Below, in pieces: positions 46,526-56,098 of a stretch of 64,000 nt of DNA (positions are counted from its first letter, which is position 1; each line of letters begins with the position of its first letter). Under the pieces are notes generated by a model. The model was not told where the DNA came from. It saw nothing but the letters and a program-made list of their open reading frames with translations, and did no database searches. The stretch comes from VAZQ01 sp963841105 (GTDB lineage Bacteria; Pseudomonadota; Alphaproteobacteria; Rhizobiales; Xanthobacteraceae): contig CAWJCB010000025.1 of assembly GCA_963841105.1 (NCBI GenBank), positions 186,001-250,000 on the forward strand. Direction: 5' to 3'. The position numbers and the translations under genes are program-made.

Positions 46526-47304
46526 GCGCGCCCCCGGTCGCGGCGGAAGGCGAGGAACAACGTACCGGCGACGGTCACCACTGTGATGCCGGCAGCCAGG
46601 CGAATGAGCTTCATGATGGCGAGCGTGTAGCGCCCCGTCGTCGGATCGTAGTGGTAGCAGAGCAGCAGGACCGGCAATGCCGCGGCCGCGATGCTGCCCC
46701 ATTGCGCACGCGTCACGCCGAGCCGCACATCGGCGGGCTGGTAGCCAACGCCGAGCAGATAGCTCGACACGATGCCGGCCGGCGTCGCAAAGACGACGCC
46801 GACGGGATGCACGAACTGCTTCAACTCCGGATCGAACCGGTCATGGAAGCCGACGGCATCTGCCACCGCCTGCACGGCATCGGCGGTGCCGGTCAGGAAA
46901 TGCCAATTCTGTTCTGCGCCAGGCGTGGGATAGCGCGCCAGATCATCTGCCTTGGCCGCGGTCGCGTCCGCGCTCGTCTCCGACGGGTCGATGCTCAAGG
47001 CGACCAGCGCGTAGTCGCGGCCCGCCGTCATTGCGGACGCGCGGAGCGCATCGAACAGGTCGGCGCGAACGACGCTGCAGAGATTGGGGCAGTGAAAATA
47101 TCCGAGCGCAAGAATCAACGGCTTTCCGCCAAACAAGTCTGTCAGCCGCACGCTGCGCCCCGCCTCGTCGCGCAGCACCGCTTGCAGCGGAAGCCCGTTG
47201 CCCAGCCTCTGCTCATAGGCCAGACCACTGAAATCCGGCAGTGACGCGGCAACCGCGAACTGCGGCGCAGCGAGCAGCAGCACGGGCAAGAAGCGCAGCC
47301 TCAT
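46522..47304 (-). CDS. SCO1/SenC-type copper chaperone
   Basis: A 260-residue thioredoxin-fold protein that inserts copper into the CuA site of subunit II. It has a signal or anchor at the N-terminus, the metal-binding CPNLC (GYFHCPNLCSVV) and the distal His in KQFVHPVGVVFATP. A C-terminal membrane helix (IRLAAGITVVTVAGTLFLAF) is an extra relative to classical Sco. It lies directly upstream of CoxII with a four-base overlap, fitting its job. Confidence 0.9.
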   Translation of the reverse strand: MRLRFLPVLLLAAPQFAVAASLPDFSGLAYEQRLGNGLPLQAVLRDEAGRSVRLTDLFGGKPLILALGYFHCPNLCSVVRADLFDALRASAMTAGRDYALVALSIDPSETSADATAAKADDLARYPTPGAEQNWHFLTGTADAVQAVADAVGFHDRFDPELKQFVHPVGVVFATPAGIVSSYLLGVGYQPADVRLGVTRAQWGSIAAAALPVLLLCYHYDPTTGRYTLAIMKLIRLAAGITVVTVAGTLFLAFRRDRGRA

Positions 47305-47702
47305 TGGCGCTTCCCCGTCGGCGCGGGCCAGCCCGGGATGCCTTCTTGCGCGACCAGCCGCATCGCATCGGAAATGGGAATGTGCGCGATGCCGTGCGCC
47401 TTATCGATCCAGCCGGTCCCATCGAGCCAGCGTATTTCCTCACTGTAGAACCTCGCCATGTCCTCGCGCGGGTTCGGCTGGAGTTGGGGACTAGGGTAAT
47501 GCGGGAGCGGCAAGTGCATGGTCCGGTCGATCGTGGCACCCGGGTACAGCCATAGAACCAGCAGCCCTAGAACGAGCACCGACACGAGCAACCCCGCCAC
47601 ACCGATCCAGATGAAGCGCTCGCCGACGTCAGTCGGCTCATGTCGCGCAGGACTGAGGACCTTCTCAGACATGGCATTCTCAGACATGGCATTCTCAGAC
47701 AT
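47301..47702 (-). CDS. Small membrane protein between actF and the SCO gene
   Basis: A 133-residue protein with one membrane helix (IWIGVAGLLVSVLVLGLLVL) and a periplasmic-looking tail (PNPREDMARFYSEEIRWLDG, IAHIPISDAMRLVAQEGIPG). Similar short proteins accompany alternative complex III/caa3 clusters, but I cannot name the family. Its first residues are MSENAMSENAMSEK from a 15-base tandem duplication, so three in-frame ATGs (47702, 47687, 47672) are possible starts. The first overlaps the actF stop. Confidence 0.75.
   Translation of the reverse strand: MSENAMSENAMSEKVLSPARHEPTDVGERFIWIGVAGLLVSVLVLGLLVLWLYPGATIDRTMHLPLPHYPSPQLQPNPREDMARFYSEEIRWLDGTGWIDKAHGIAHIPISDAMRLVAQEGIPGWPAPTGKRQ
47672..47702 (-). 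repeat. 15-base tandem duplication at a gene start
   Basis: The 15-base unit ATGTCTGAGAATGCC occurs twice in a row on the minus strand, followed by a partial third (ATGTCTGAGAA). Each unit brings its own ATG and, with TGAGAATG, a potential ribosome-binding context, giving three possible translation starts. Confidence 0.75.
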
Positions 47703-48762
47703 GACGTCTCGCGACTTCGGGCATCCCGGGCAGCAGCGGCGCCCGCAGCGCCAGCGCCGCGCCAATTCCGATGAGCCCGAGCATCGCCAAGACATCAACT
47801 GGAGCGAAATTGCGCCCGGATGCCGGCAGCACCAGCCACCAGCCGCGGACGATCTCGCTCAGTATCAGCAGTGCGGTGACGCAGGCGATTGCGCGCGGCG
47901 AGCCGCGCAATCGCGGCGACAGCAGAGCGAAGAACGGCAGCACGAAATGGAACCCCGCCACCAAGGCGGCGACGATGCCCCATGCACCGGTCAAGCGCAC
48001 GATGTACCACGGCGCCTCGTTCGGCAGGTCGGACTGCCAGACGATCAGCAACTGCATGAAGTCCAGATAGGCCCATAGAATGAGGAGCCCGAGGAGGAGC
48101 TTGCCAAGGCTGCGCAGCGTGCCGTCATCCAGCGGCGGTCCAAGAACGGCGGCGAATACCGACACCGACAGCGCCAGCAGGCCAATTTCGGCAATCGCAA
48201 TCAGGCCGTAGACGCTGGAAGGAAAATGCGGATCGAGCGACATTGTCGTGTCGATCGCCGCATAGGTGACGGTGAGCGCCAGCAGGATCAGCCCGCCCGG
48301 CGCGATACGCGCAAGCCTTGCGTCAGGGTTGTCGTGTCGAAGGGCCCGCAGGATCAGGCCGCCCAGGCCGAGCCAGACGACCAGGTAAACGATACCCCGT
48401 CCGAGGAAGAACGGCAGGTTCAGGTAAAACCGGTTGCCGAGATGCGCCGCCACGTCCGGTTGTGTCCAGGGATAGAGCATGGGCAACACCATCAAAAAAG
48501 GGATAACCGCCGGGATGAGCAACAGCAGCGTGCTCATCCCGGCCACCAGCTGCGGCCGGATCGCATAACCCCAGCGCCCGCCGGTCAGCGCGTGGATCAG
48601 CAGCAGCCCCATGCAGCCGATAGGCCAACCGAGCCAGGCGGTCAGCGCGGCCAGCCAGGCATGCGGGAAGGTGGCAGGTGCGAGCACCGAGCCAACAATG
48701 ACGCCGATCAGGCCGACGCCCCCCGCCATCCATGCCGCGCGCTCTGCTTGCAGCCGGGTCAT
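47695..48762 (-). CDS. actF: Alternative complex III subunit ActF (NrfD-like membrane protein)
   Basis: A 355-residue membrane protein with about ten helices, of the NrfD/PsrC type. It belongs to the quinol-oxidising alternative complex III and is smaller than ActC. Conserved-looking pieces: LGWPIGCMGLLLIHALTGGRWGY and DPHFPSSVYGLIAIAEIG. Its start overlaps the actE stop and its stop overlaps the next small gene, so it is translationally coupled in the block. Confidence 0.85.
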   Translation of the reverse strand: MTRLQAERAAWMAGGVGLIGVIVGSVLAPATFPHAWLAALTAWLGWPIGCMGLLLIHALTGGRWGYAIRPQLVAGMSTLLLLIPAVIPFLMVLPMLYPWTQPDVAAHLGNRFYLNLPFFLGRGIVYLVVWLGLGGLILRALRHDNPDARLARIAPGGLILLALTVTYAAIDTTMSLDPHFPSSVYGLIAIAEIGLLALSVSVFAAVLGPPLDDGTLRSLGKLLLGLLILWAYLDFMQLLIVWQSDLPNEAPWYIVRLTGAWGIVAALVAGFHFVLPFFALLSPRLRGSPRAIACVTALLILSEIVRGWWLVLPASGRNFAPVDVLAMLGLIGIGAALALRAPLLPGMPEVARRHV

Positions 48763-49247
48763 TGCAGCGTTCCCCGTTGCTCTGGAGCCACATCCGCCAG
48801 GGTGGCGTTCTGGCTGCGCTGCAGGGCGCGGATATAGGCCGTAATCGCCCAGCGATCCGCCGGCTGCACGCGATTGGCGAACGAATACATCGCACCGTAT
48901 CCGTTCGTCATCACGTCGTAGAAATGCTGAACCGGCGCCTGCTGCAATCGTTCGATGTGATAGGAAGGCGGCGGGGGAAAGCCGCGCTGCACGATCATGC
49001 CGCGACCGTTGCCCACCTCCGAATGACAGGGCGTGCAGTAGATGCGGAAGCGCTCTTGTCCGCGCTGGAGGAGCGCCAGCGTCACAGGCGGCGCCGACAC
49101 CGGTTTGTCCTGATATTCCACGGTGCCGGACGGAACCTGGGCAGGACCGACACGCGGCGAATATGCCTTCTGCTTGGGCTGATTGCTCATGTCGTCGCAG
49201 CCGCCGAGTGCCACCAGGACGGCGAGGAGCAAGATCGCGCGCGTCAT
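48759..49247 (-). CDS. actE: Alternative complex III subunit ActE (monoheme cytochrome c lipoprotein)
   Basis: A 162-residue protein with a lipoprotein signal (MTRAILLLAVLVALGGCDD; lipobox LGGC) and one heme site, FRIYCTPCHSEVGNGRG, plus the probable axial Met in the C-terminal half. It is the soluble-type cytochrome of alternative complex III, expected to pass electrons toward the caa3 oxidase's cytochrome domain. The ATG at 49247 overlaps the actD stop; an upstream in-frame ATG is ignored because the signal peptide begins here. Confidence 0.88.
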   Translation of the reverse strand: MTRAILLLAVLVALGGCDDMSNQPKQKAYSPRVGPAQVPSGTVEYQDKPVSAPPVTLALLQRGQERFRIYCTPCHSEVGNGRGMIVQRGFPPPPSYHIERLQQAPVQHFYDVMTNGYGAMYSFANRVQPADRWAITAYIRALQRSQNATLADVAPEQRGTLQ

Positions 49248-49747
49248 GCGGGTATCTCCTCGATCCGCTCGGGGTGAAGGCCGTTCAAGATGTCGCGGGT
49301 GTGCTCGATCCGTCGAACGTCGTCGGTGCGGACCGCGACAACCCATCCATCGCGCATGGCTTGGCGCATTGACACGCACTCATCGATCGGGTCGTAGAGC
49401 CTGGGCATGCGACAGACGATGAAATAGCCGAAGAAACCGGCGAGCACGGCGAACAGGACGCCGATCTCGAAGGCAATCGGTACATATGACGGCCATGAGA
49501 ATTCCGGCCGGCCGCCGATATCCAGGGGATAGCCGATCGTGTTTGCGTAGACTTGCATCCCGAAACCGAGAGCGGCACCCGACAAGCCGGCGATCAGGAT
49601 CACCAGCGGCAAGGGGGATCTCGCCGGTTCGTCCTCGACAGATTTCGGCGTGTATGTCTTTAGGCCAATCTTCGCGGCGCCCAGCTGCTTCACTGCGCGC
49701 CGCAGCGCCGCTTCCGTTGCAAAAGACGCTACGATGCCGCTGCTCAT
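49244..49747 (-). CDS. actD: Alternative complex III subunit ActD (DUF3341)
   Basis: A 167-residue protein with two central membrane helices (LPLVILIAGLSGAALGFGMQ and YVPIAFEIGVLFAVLAGFFG) and DUF3341 features: SGIVASFATEAALRRAV at the start, the GYPLDIGGRPEFSWPSY loop between the helices, and the LYDP motif after them. ActD is a cofactor-free membrane subunit of the complex. Four-base overlaps with actC and actE. Confidence 0.92.
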   Translation of the reverse strand: MSSGIVASFATEAALRRAVKQLGAAKIGLKTYTPKSVEDEPARSPLPLVILIAGLSGAALGFGMQVYANTIGYPLDIGGRPEFSWPSYVPIAFEIGVLFAVLAGFFGYFIVCRMPRLYDPIDECVSMRQAMRDGWVVAVRTDDVRRIEHTRDILNGLHPERIEEIPA

Positions 49748-51163
49748 TCAGGCTCTCCTGCGCCTGAGCGGCGCTGAATCAGCGCGCGCATCTCGAACAT
49801 CGAGATCACCGGCAGGAAGCGCACCACCAGCAGGATACCGGTAATAAACAGCCCGACCGTGCCGAACAGCGTTGCCCAGTCCCAGAAAGTGCCGTGGAAA
49901 TTCCCCCATGCGGACGGCAGGTGGGTGCGGCGCAGACTCATCACGACGATGGTGTAGCGCTCGCACCACATGCCGACGATTACGCCGAGACTTATCACCA
50001 GGATCAATGTCTGATTCAGGCGCAGTCGCCGGAACCACATCAGCTGCGGAAGGAGAATGTTGAACAGAATGGTTGCCCAATAAACCGGGGCCAAGGATCC
50101 GCTGACCTTGTCGATGAACAGGATCCTCTCGGCACTCTGAGCGCCGTAGAAGACGGTGAACGCGTCCATGATGTAGGCGTAGGCGAGACACAGGCTGCTC
50201 GCCAACATCAGCTTGCAGAGGACATCGAGGTGATGCCCGGTGATGAAGTCCTCGACACGGAGCAGCCGGCGCAGCGGCACGATCAGCAGCAACACCATGG
50301 CGAAGCCGGACAGCAACGCACCGAAGACGAAGAACGGCGGGAACTCGGTGGAATGCCATCCGACGGTGGCGGCGCCGGCGAAATCCAAACCGACGATGCT
50401 GTGAACGGAAACGACCAGCGGCGCCATGATCGCCGCCAGCACGGCATAGGTTGCATGATAATGCCGCCACTGACGGTCCGAGCCGCGAAAGCCCAGTGCC
50501 ATCACGCCGTAGAGAATCTGCTCGTCCGCGCCTGGTGGCGCGATCACGTATGGTCGCCAGATCCGGAACAAGGCCGAGATACCAGAACAGGATGGAGGCT
50601 ATGACGTAGGTCAGGATCGCGAAGAAATCCCACAGCAAGGGACTACGGAACTGCGGCCAAAGCGTCATTGTGTTCGGGAAGGGAAACAGCCAATAGAACA
50701 ACCACGGGCGGCCCAGATGCAGGATGGGGTAGATTCCTGCGCAGGCTGCCGCAAACACCGTCATAGTTTCGGCGATGCGGTTGACCGACGTTCGCCACTC
50801 GACCTGCACCAGATAGAACAGGGCGGAGATGAATGTTCCACCCGATGCGATCGCGATCCACCAGACATAGTTGATGAGCGCAAACCCCCAGACCACCGGC
50901 CAGTCTACGCCCCAGATGCCGATACCCGCGTAGAACAGCCACAGGATGACGGCGACCAGCACGCCGGTGAGCAGCGAGGGCAGGATAATCGCGATCAACC
51001 ACCATCGAAACGCATGCTGGCGCAGTGCAATCGCGCAGATCTGGTCGGTCATCGAGCCGATGGTGGGACCCGGCAGGACGACCGGGTCGTGCGCAAGCGG
51101 TGGGCGCGAACCGCCAAGGCGACTCTCCGGATGCAATGCGTGCGAGACTGGAATGTCGGTCAT
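49744..51163 (-). CDS. actC: Alternative complex III subunit ActC (NrfD-like quinol-binding protein), one frameshift
   Basis: A membrane protein of about 472 residues with about ten helices, NrfD family, that contacts quinol. N-terminal part: FYAGIGIWGVDWPVVWGFAL, GGTFISALFYLVQVEWRTSV, PYWLFPFPNT-like region. One extra base near 50545 shifts the frame between LVPDLATIRD and APPGADEQILYGVMALGFRG; the remainder is intact to MRALIQRRSGAGEPE. The start and stop overlap actB and actD by four bases. Confidence 0.88.
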
Positions 51164-54049
51164 CCGCCGCGGTCCTCAATGGATGGGTTCGGATTGCGGA
51201 TGCGCGCCTCGTACGTGACGCGCGGATGCGTGCTCTGGTCCGCCAGCAGCGCGTAGTCGAGCGGACTCTGCTTGCGTTTGGCGACTTCGCTGTCGGCAGC
51301 CGCCATGTTGCCGAAGGTAAACGCCTGCGTCGGACAGGCGGCCTGACATGCCGTCTTTACCTCGCCGACCGGCCGGTTCTCGCGATCGGCGACGATGCGC
51401 GCCTCGGCGATGCGCTGGAGGCAAAACGTGCATTTCTCCATCACGCCGCGTCCGCGCACGGTGACGTCGGGATTGCGCGCCTCCGGCGGTCGTTGCTCCA
51501 TCTGCGCAAAACCGAAATAGTTGAACCGGCGCACCTTGTATGGGCAATTGTTGGAGCAGAACCGCGTGCCGACGCAGCGGTTGTAGACCATCACGTTGAG
51601 CCCCTCGGAATCGTGCACGGTCGCGCCCACCGGACAGACGACCTCGCACGGCGCCTGCTCGCAATGCATGCACAGCATCGGCTGGAAATAGCTCGCCGGC
51701 GCGTCGGGACTGCCTTCGTAGTAGCGGTCGATGCGCAACCAGTGCATCTCACGCTCGTGGATCACCTGCTGCTTGCCGACCACGGGAATGTTGTTCTCGG
51801 CCTGGCAGGCGACGACGCACGCGTTGCACCCGATGCATGCATTGAGATCGACGCTCATCGCCCAGGCGGCCGGCCCTTCGGGCTTCCAACGATAGAGGTG
51901 CGGCTGCGGCTTGTCGCTGGCGAGAAACTTCGGGTCCTTGCGGTACTCGGCGAGCGTCCCGTGCCTGACGAATTCTCCTGCTCTGTCAAAGATCAGATTG
52001 TGATGGTCGGTCGAGGCAAGCTCCACATGGCCAGCCACTTTCTCGATCGCCGGCGCATCCGCGCGGCCGGTCAGCGGATAAAAGTCGAACCCGGCGCCGT
52101 TCCCGACGCTGCCCACGTCTCGGCGGCCGGAGCCGAGAAGTGCCACGACGCAGTCCGCCGCCTGCCCCGGCAGGATCCAGACCGGCGCGATCACGTTCGC
52201 ATCACCTATCGGAGAGACGCACCTTGTCGCCGTTGCGCAGGCTCAATTTTCGCGCCTGCTCCGGCGAGATCAGCAGCGGATTGTCCCAGGTCAGCTTCGT
52301 CAGCGGCCGCGGCAACTCTTGCAGCCAGGCATTGTTGGCGTAGCGTCCATCCCACAAATGCGGATCCGGGCGGAACAGGATCGTCAAGCGGATGCTCAGA
52401 TGGCGCCGGTGGCGCCTGGCGTCCGGCCTCCGAGCGCAACGACACGTTGGCTTTCGGACTGGCGGTGTTTGGGACGATGCCGTTGGCCAGCGCGTCGTGC
52501 CAGGCCTGGGCGAAATCCGCACCCATTCGACTCTTCCAGGTGGCCTGGACCAAATCGAGCGTGGACGGCGATCCGGGGTCGGTGAACAGCGCCAGCATCC
52601 TGTGCATGCTGGCGCCCTGGTAAAGCGGCAGCGCCTGCGGCTGCAGGATGGTGGCCGTGCCGTCATACGCCCGGGCATCGCTCCACGTCTCCCACGCGTG
52701 CGCCATCGGTACGCCCCAAACGGTCGCATTGCTCGTCTCGTTCGGCGCCGAGGTCAGCGTCAAGCTGAAGTCCACGCGCTTTAAGTGCCTCGACGAATCC
52801 CAGCGTTGTGGGCGCGGCATATGCGGGGTTGCTGTCGATGATCAGGAGGGTGCTCACCTTGCCGGCGCGCATCTCCTCAACAAGCTCACGCAACGAAGCC
52901 GCTTGGTCGGTCGGCGAGTGAACCGGCGGCGTCACGAGTTCGAGCGTGGCTCCGCGGTGCGCCGAGCTTTTCGTTGATGGCGTGCACGAGCGCGTGGGTT
53001 TCAGGCGACTGGTGCGGTCCGACATGAACCAGCGCGCGGCCAGGATTTGCAGTGAGATCTGCGATCGCCTTGCCGACCCAACCCGGTGCCACGGAGGGCG
53101 GGGGCGACTGCTGCAGGATTCCCGCAGCAAGCGCCATGACGACCTGATGCAATTCGCGCGGTCCGGCGATGAAGCGATGGTCGGCGACCGAACCCGTCAG
53201 CGTCGGCGTCGGCTCGACGGCGTAGAGCCGCAGCATCTTCTGCGTGCGCGTGGGATTGCGGCGCGCGGCGAAGTCCCGGGCAAAGCGCAAATGTCCGGGC
53301 GCCGAGCTCAGGAGGTCGCTGTCGATGGCCAAGATCACGTCCGCCTTGTCCAGATTGGGAACGACCTCGACCGGCTGGCCGTAGGCAAGTCCGGCGCCCT
53401 TCCAAATATTGTCGCGCGAGATCGGCTCCCACTGATGCCAGCGCGCCTCGGGGTAACGTGACAGCAACGCGTCGAGTTGTGCGGCAAGCGTCGGCGAGGT
53501 GACCGTGCCGGTCAGGATGCGCAGTCCCGCGCCGCGGTTCTCGGCGAACCGCGCGCGCTGCGCGGATAAGATGGTCAGCATATTCTGCCGATCGGCGGGC
53601 AGACCGTGCGCCGTGATCCCCCAAGCCCGATCCGGATCGTAAAAATCGAGCACTTGCGCCTGCGCGAACGCATCGGTGGCGCCCAGGCTTGCGGGGTGCT
53701 GTGGATTTCCCTCCACCTTGATCGGCCGGCCCATATAATGCTTGACCACGACACCGGCGGCATAGCCGTCCAGCACGTGGGCAGTGCTGTAGAAATTCGG
53801 CAGTCCCGGAATGATGTTCGGGGGCACCCTCACCGCCGGAATCAGATGCCCTTCCGGCGCGCCAGCATCGCAGCCGCCGAGCCCGCCCATTGCGAAAGCG
53901 GCCGCCATCAGCTTGAGCACCCGCCGGCGATGGTGTGGAGACGCGAGCGCCTCGGCCAGGCCCGGAAATTCCTGCGCGGCACGCGCGACGAATGACGGAT
54001 CGTCCGCCAACTGCTCCAGGCTGCGCCATTGGCGTTTCAGCGGTGGCAT
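51160..54049 (-). CDS. actB: Alternative complex III subunit ActB (molybdopterin-oxidoreductase-like plus Fe-S), four frameshifts
   Basis: Large peripheral subunit, about 960 residues. The N-terminal part resembles the catalytic subunit of complex iron-sulfur molybdoenzymes without a Mo cofactor (DGYAAGVVVKHYMGRPIKVEG, NPQHPASLGATDAFAQAQVL). The C-terminal part is a ferredoxin-like domain with four cluster motifs: CIGCNACVVACQ, CMHCEQAPCEVVCP, CVGTRFCSNNCP and CTFCLQR...CQAACP. A Tat/lipoprotein-like leader (RRRVLKLMAAAFAMGGLGGC) is near the start. One-base insertions near 52965, 52808, 52398 and 52218 must be skipped. It relays electrons within the complex. The ATG at 54049 overlaps the end of actA. 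Confidence 0.88.
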
Positions 54050-54689
54050 ATCGAGCAGTCCGTAAGCGTGCGGCCGCCGACGTGGTACTCGGTCAACAGC
54101 GCCTCAGGCGACGGCGTGTCGGCGGTCCGCTGCCATTGCGTGTTGTAGATTTGATCCTTCGGCCGCAGCTGCGGGCCCGGGTTGCGTGGCAGTCCACGCA
54201 GAACTGCATGGTGAGGGTCTTCGCCTTGTAGCTGAGCGGCATGCGGTCCACCTCTCCGTGACAGCTCGAGCAGCCGACGCCCTTGGCGATGTGAATGCTG
54301 TGGTTGAAAAAGACGTAGTCGGGCAGGTTGGTGACCCGGTGCCAGACGATCGGCTTGTCGTCCGCCAGGCTTTGCCGCACCGGCGCCAGAATGTCGGCGT
54401 TGGTCCAGATCTGAGAATGGCAGGTCATGCAGGTATAGGTCGGCGGCAGACCAGCGGTGGATGATAACTCGACTGAGGTGTGACAGAAGCGGCAGTCGAT
54501 CCCCAGGCCCGCCACATGATGCTGGTGGCTGAAGGGCACCGGTTGACGAACCGGCCAGCCAACGTGGCGCATGTAGTCGGTGCGCGGCCAGAGCCACCAC
54601 CAGCCAATGCCAGCAACGAACAGCCCCGCCAGAATCAGCAGCGTCAGCGTGGCGGCCAGGTTCGCGCTCGACCGGAAGATGGCGGTCAT
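54037..54689 (-). CDS. actA: Alternative complex III subunit ActA (pentaheme cytochrome c), one frameshift
   Basis: A membrane-anchored multiheme cytochrome of about 217 residues. One N-terminal helix (LAATLTLLILAGLFVAGIGW), then five CxxCH sites: CRFCH, CMTCH, CSSCH, CVDCH and a final CSICH directly before the stop. One base is missing near 54190 (CVDCH then RNPGPQLRPKDQIY in another frame), unlike most other breaks in the window, which are insertions. ActA collects electrons from ActB and passes them on. It is preceded by a 148-base gap from the dehydrogenase genes. Confidence 0.88.
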
Positions 54690-54837
54690 TGGGCCGGTTC
54701 TCCCGAGCCGAATTGATACCTTAGGTCACACGGACCAAAAAATTCCAAGGCGTCGTCTCGAACCTCGGGACGAACTTTGCAAAGTAGAAGCGGGTCGGTC
54801 AATCGGTTGCTTGGTTGAAGCCGCCCCAACGCTTCCC

Positions 54838-56085
54838 CTATTTTTTCGCTGAGTCCAGCACTTGTCTCATTGATTGAACATCGGAAGCTGAAATTGCGGG
54901 CGCTGCGTTGCCCCAGGTGCTGCGGACGTAGCTCGCCACCGCCGCGACCTCTTCGTTCGAAAGCTTCCACTTGAAGGACGGCATGGCCAATGGCGTCGGA
55001 CGCGCGTCCGTCGCGACGGCGTGCACCCCGTCGAGAATCACGCGAATAACCGTTGTCGGATCGCCATCCTGAACGGTCGCGTCGCCCTTGAGCGGCGGGA
55101 ACGTTCCTGGCGAGCCTTCGCCATTCGACCGGTGGCACGCGGAGCAATTGTCGAGGTAGATTGCTTCTCCCGCTTGCGCCAGCTTCGGGTCGGGCGCGGC
55201 GGGCTTCTTCTCCGCAGCGGGTGCGGGCATGTCCTTGAGATAGGTCGCGATCGCCTTGAGGTCTGCATCGTTGAGCTTCGAGGTCGAATACGTGATGACC
55301 TCCGACATTGGCCCGTAGGCAGCGGTCCTGGCATTGCGGCCGGTCTTGAGGAACTGGACGATGTCGTCCGCGCTCCAGCTCCCCAGCCCGAATCGCAGAT
55401 CGCCGGCCAGGCTGGGCGCGAACCAATCCTGCAATGTTCCACCTTGCAGGCGCTCGCTCGTCTTGGCCGCGCCGAAAATATTTGTCGGTGTGTGGCACGC
55501 GCCGCAATGGCCCAGACCTTCGACCAGATAGGCGCCGCGATTCCATTCCAGCGGCTTCTTCGCATCGGGCTTGTAGGGGCCGGGACTGAAGAACAGCTCG
55601 TTCCATCCCGACATGACCACGCGATGGTTCAGCGGCCAATCGAGCTTGTTATCAGGCTTCTTGTTTTTGACCGGATTGAGCGTGCCGAGATACGCCCATA
55701 TCGCGTCCGCATCCTCTCGGGTGACCTTGGTGTACCAGGGGTAGGGAAAGGCCGGGTAGAGGTGGTCGCCGTTGGCTGCAATTCCCTCGTGGAACGCCCG
55801 ATAGAACTGATCATTCGACCAAGTCCCGACACCGGTGTCACGATCCGGCGTGATGTTCGCCGAATAGATGATCCCGAACGGCGTCTGGATCGGCCGGCCG
55901 CCGGCGAACGGCTTGCCGTTCTCGACCGTATGGCAGGCTTGGCAATCCCCCGCCGCGGTGAGATACCGGCCACGCTCGATTGCCCCGAAGGAAACCTGCT
56001 CACCGCGCGCAGGCTCAGGCAGCGCCAAGGCCGCCGAGGTGAGCGTCAGGAACGCGCATGGCCAGATCCGGCTTCGTCGCAGCAT
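54838..56085 (-). CDS. Triheme cytochrome c subunit of the GMC dehydrogenase
   Basis: A 415-residue periplasmic cytochrome of the alcohol/gluconate dehydrogenase (AdhB-like) family with three heme motifs, CQACH, CGACH and CSACH, spaced about 150 and 130 residues apart. It has a signal peptide (LTLTSAALALPEPARG) and the family stretch PFGIIYSANITPDRDTGVG. It passes electrons from the FAD subunit to ubiquinone at the membrane. The gene is 13 bases after the GMC gene. It is intact. Confidence 0.92.
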   Translation of the reverse strand: MLRRSRIWPCAFLTLTSAALALPEPARGEQVSFGAIERGRYLTAAGDCQACHTVENGKPFAGGRPIQTPFGIIYSANITPDRDTGVGTWSNDQFYRAFHEGIAANGDHLYPAFPYPWYTKVTREDADAIWAYLGTLNPVKNKKPDNKLDWPLNHRVVMSGWNELFFSPGPYKPDAKKPLEWNRGAYLVEGLGHCGACHTPTNIFGAAKTSERLQGGTLQDWFAPSLAGDLRFGLGSWSADDIVQFLKTGRNARTAAYGPMSEVITYSTSKLNDADLKAIATYLKDMPAPAAEKKPAAPDPKLAQAGEAIYLDNCSACHRSNGEGSPGTFPPLKGDATVQDGDPTTVIRVILDGVHAVATDARPTPLAMPSFKWKLSNEEVAAVASYVRSTWGNAAPAISASDVQSMRQVLDSAKK

Positions 56086-56098
56086 GGCTCGCTTCTCC

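Noticed and set aside
47695..54689. Programmed frameshifting in the act genes
   Set aside because: Breaks lie at many unrelated sequences with no slippery motif or stimulating structure, and are of the same kind as those in unrelated genes across the window.
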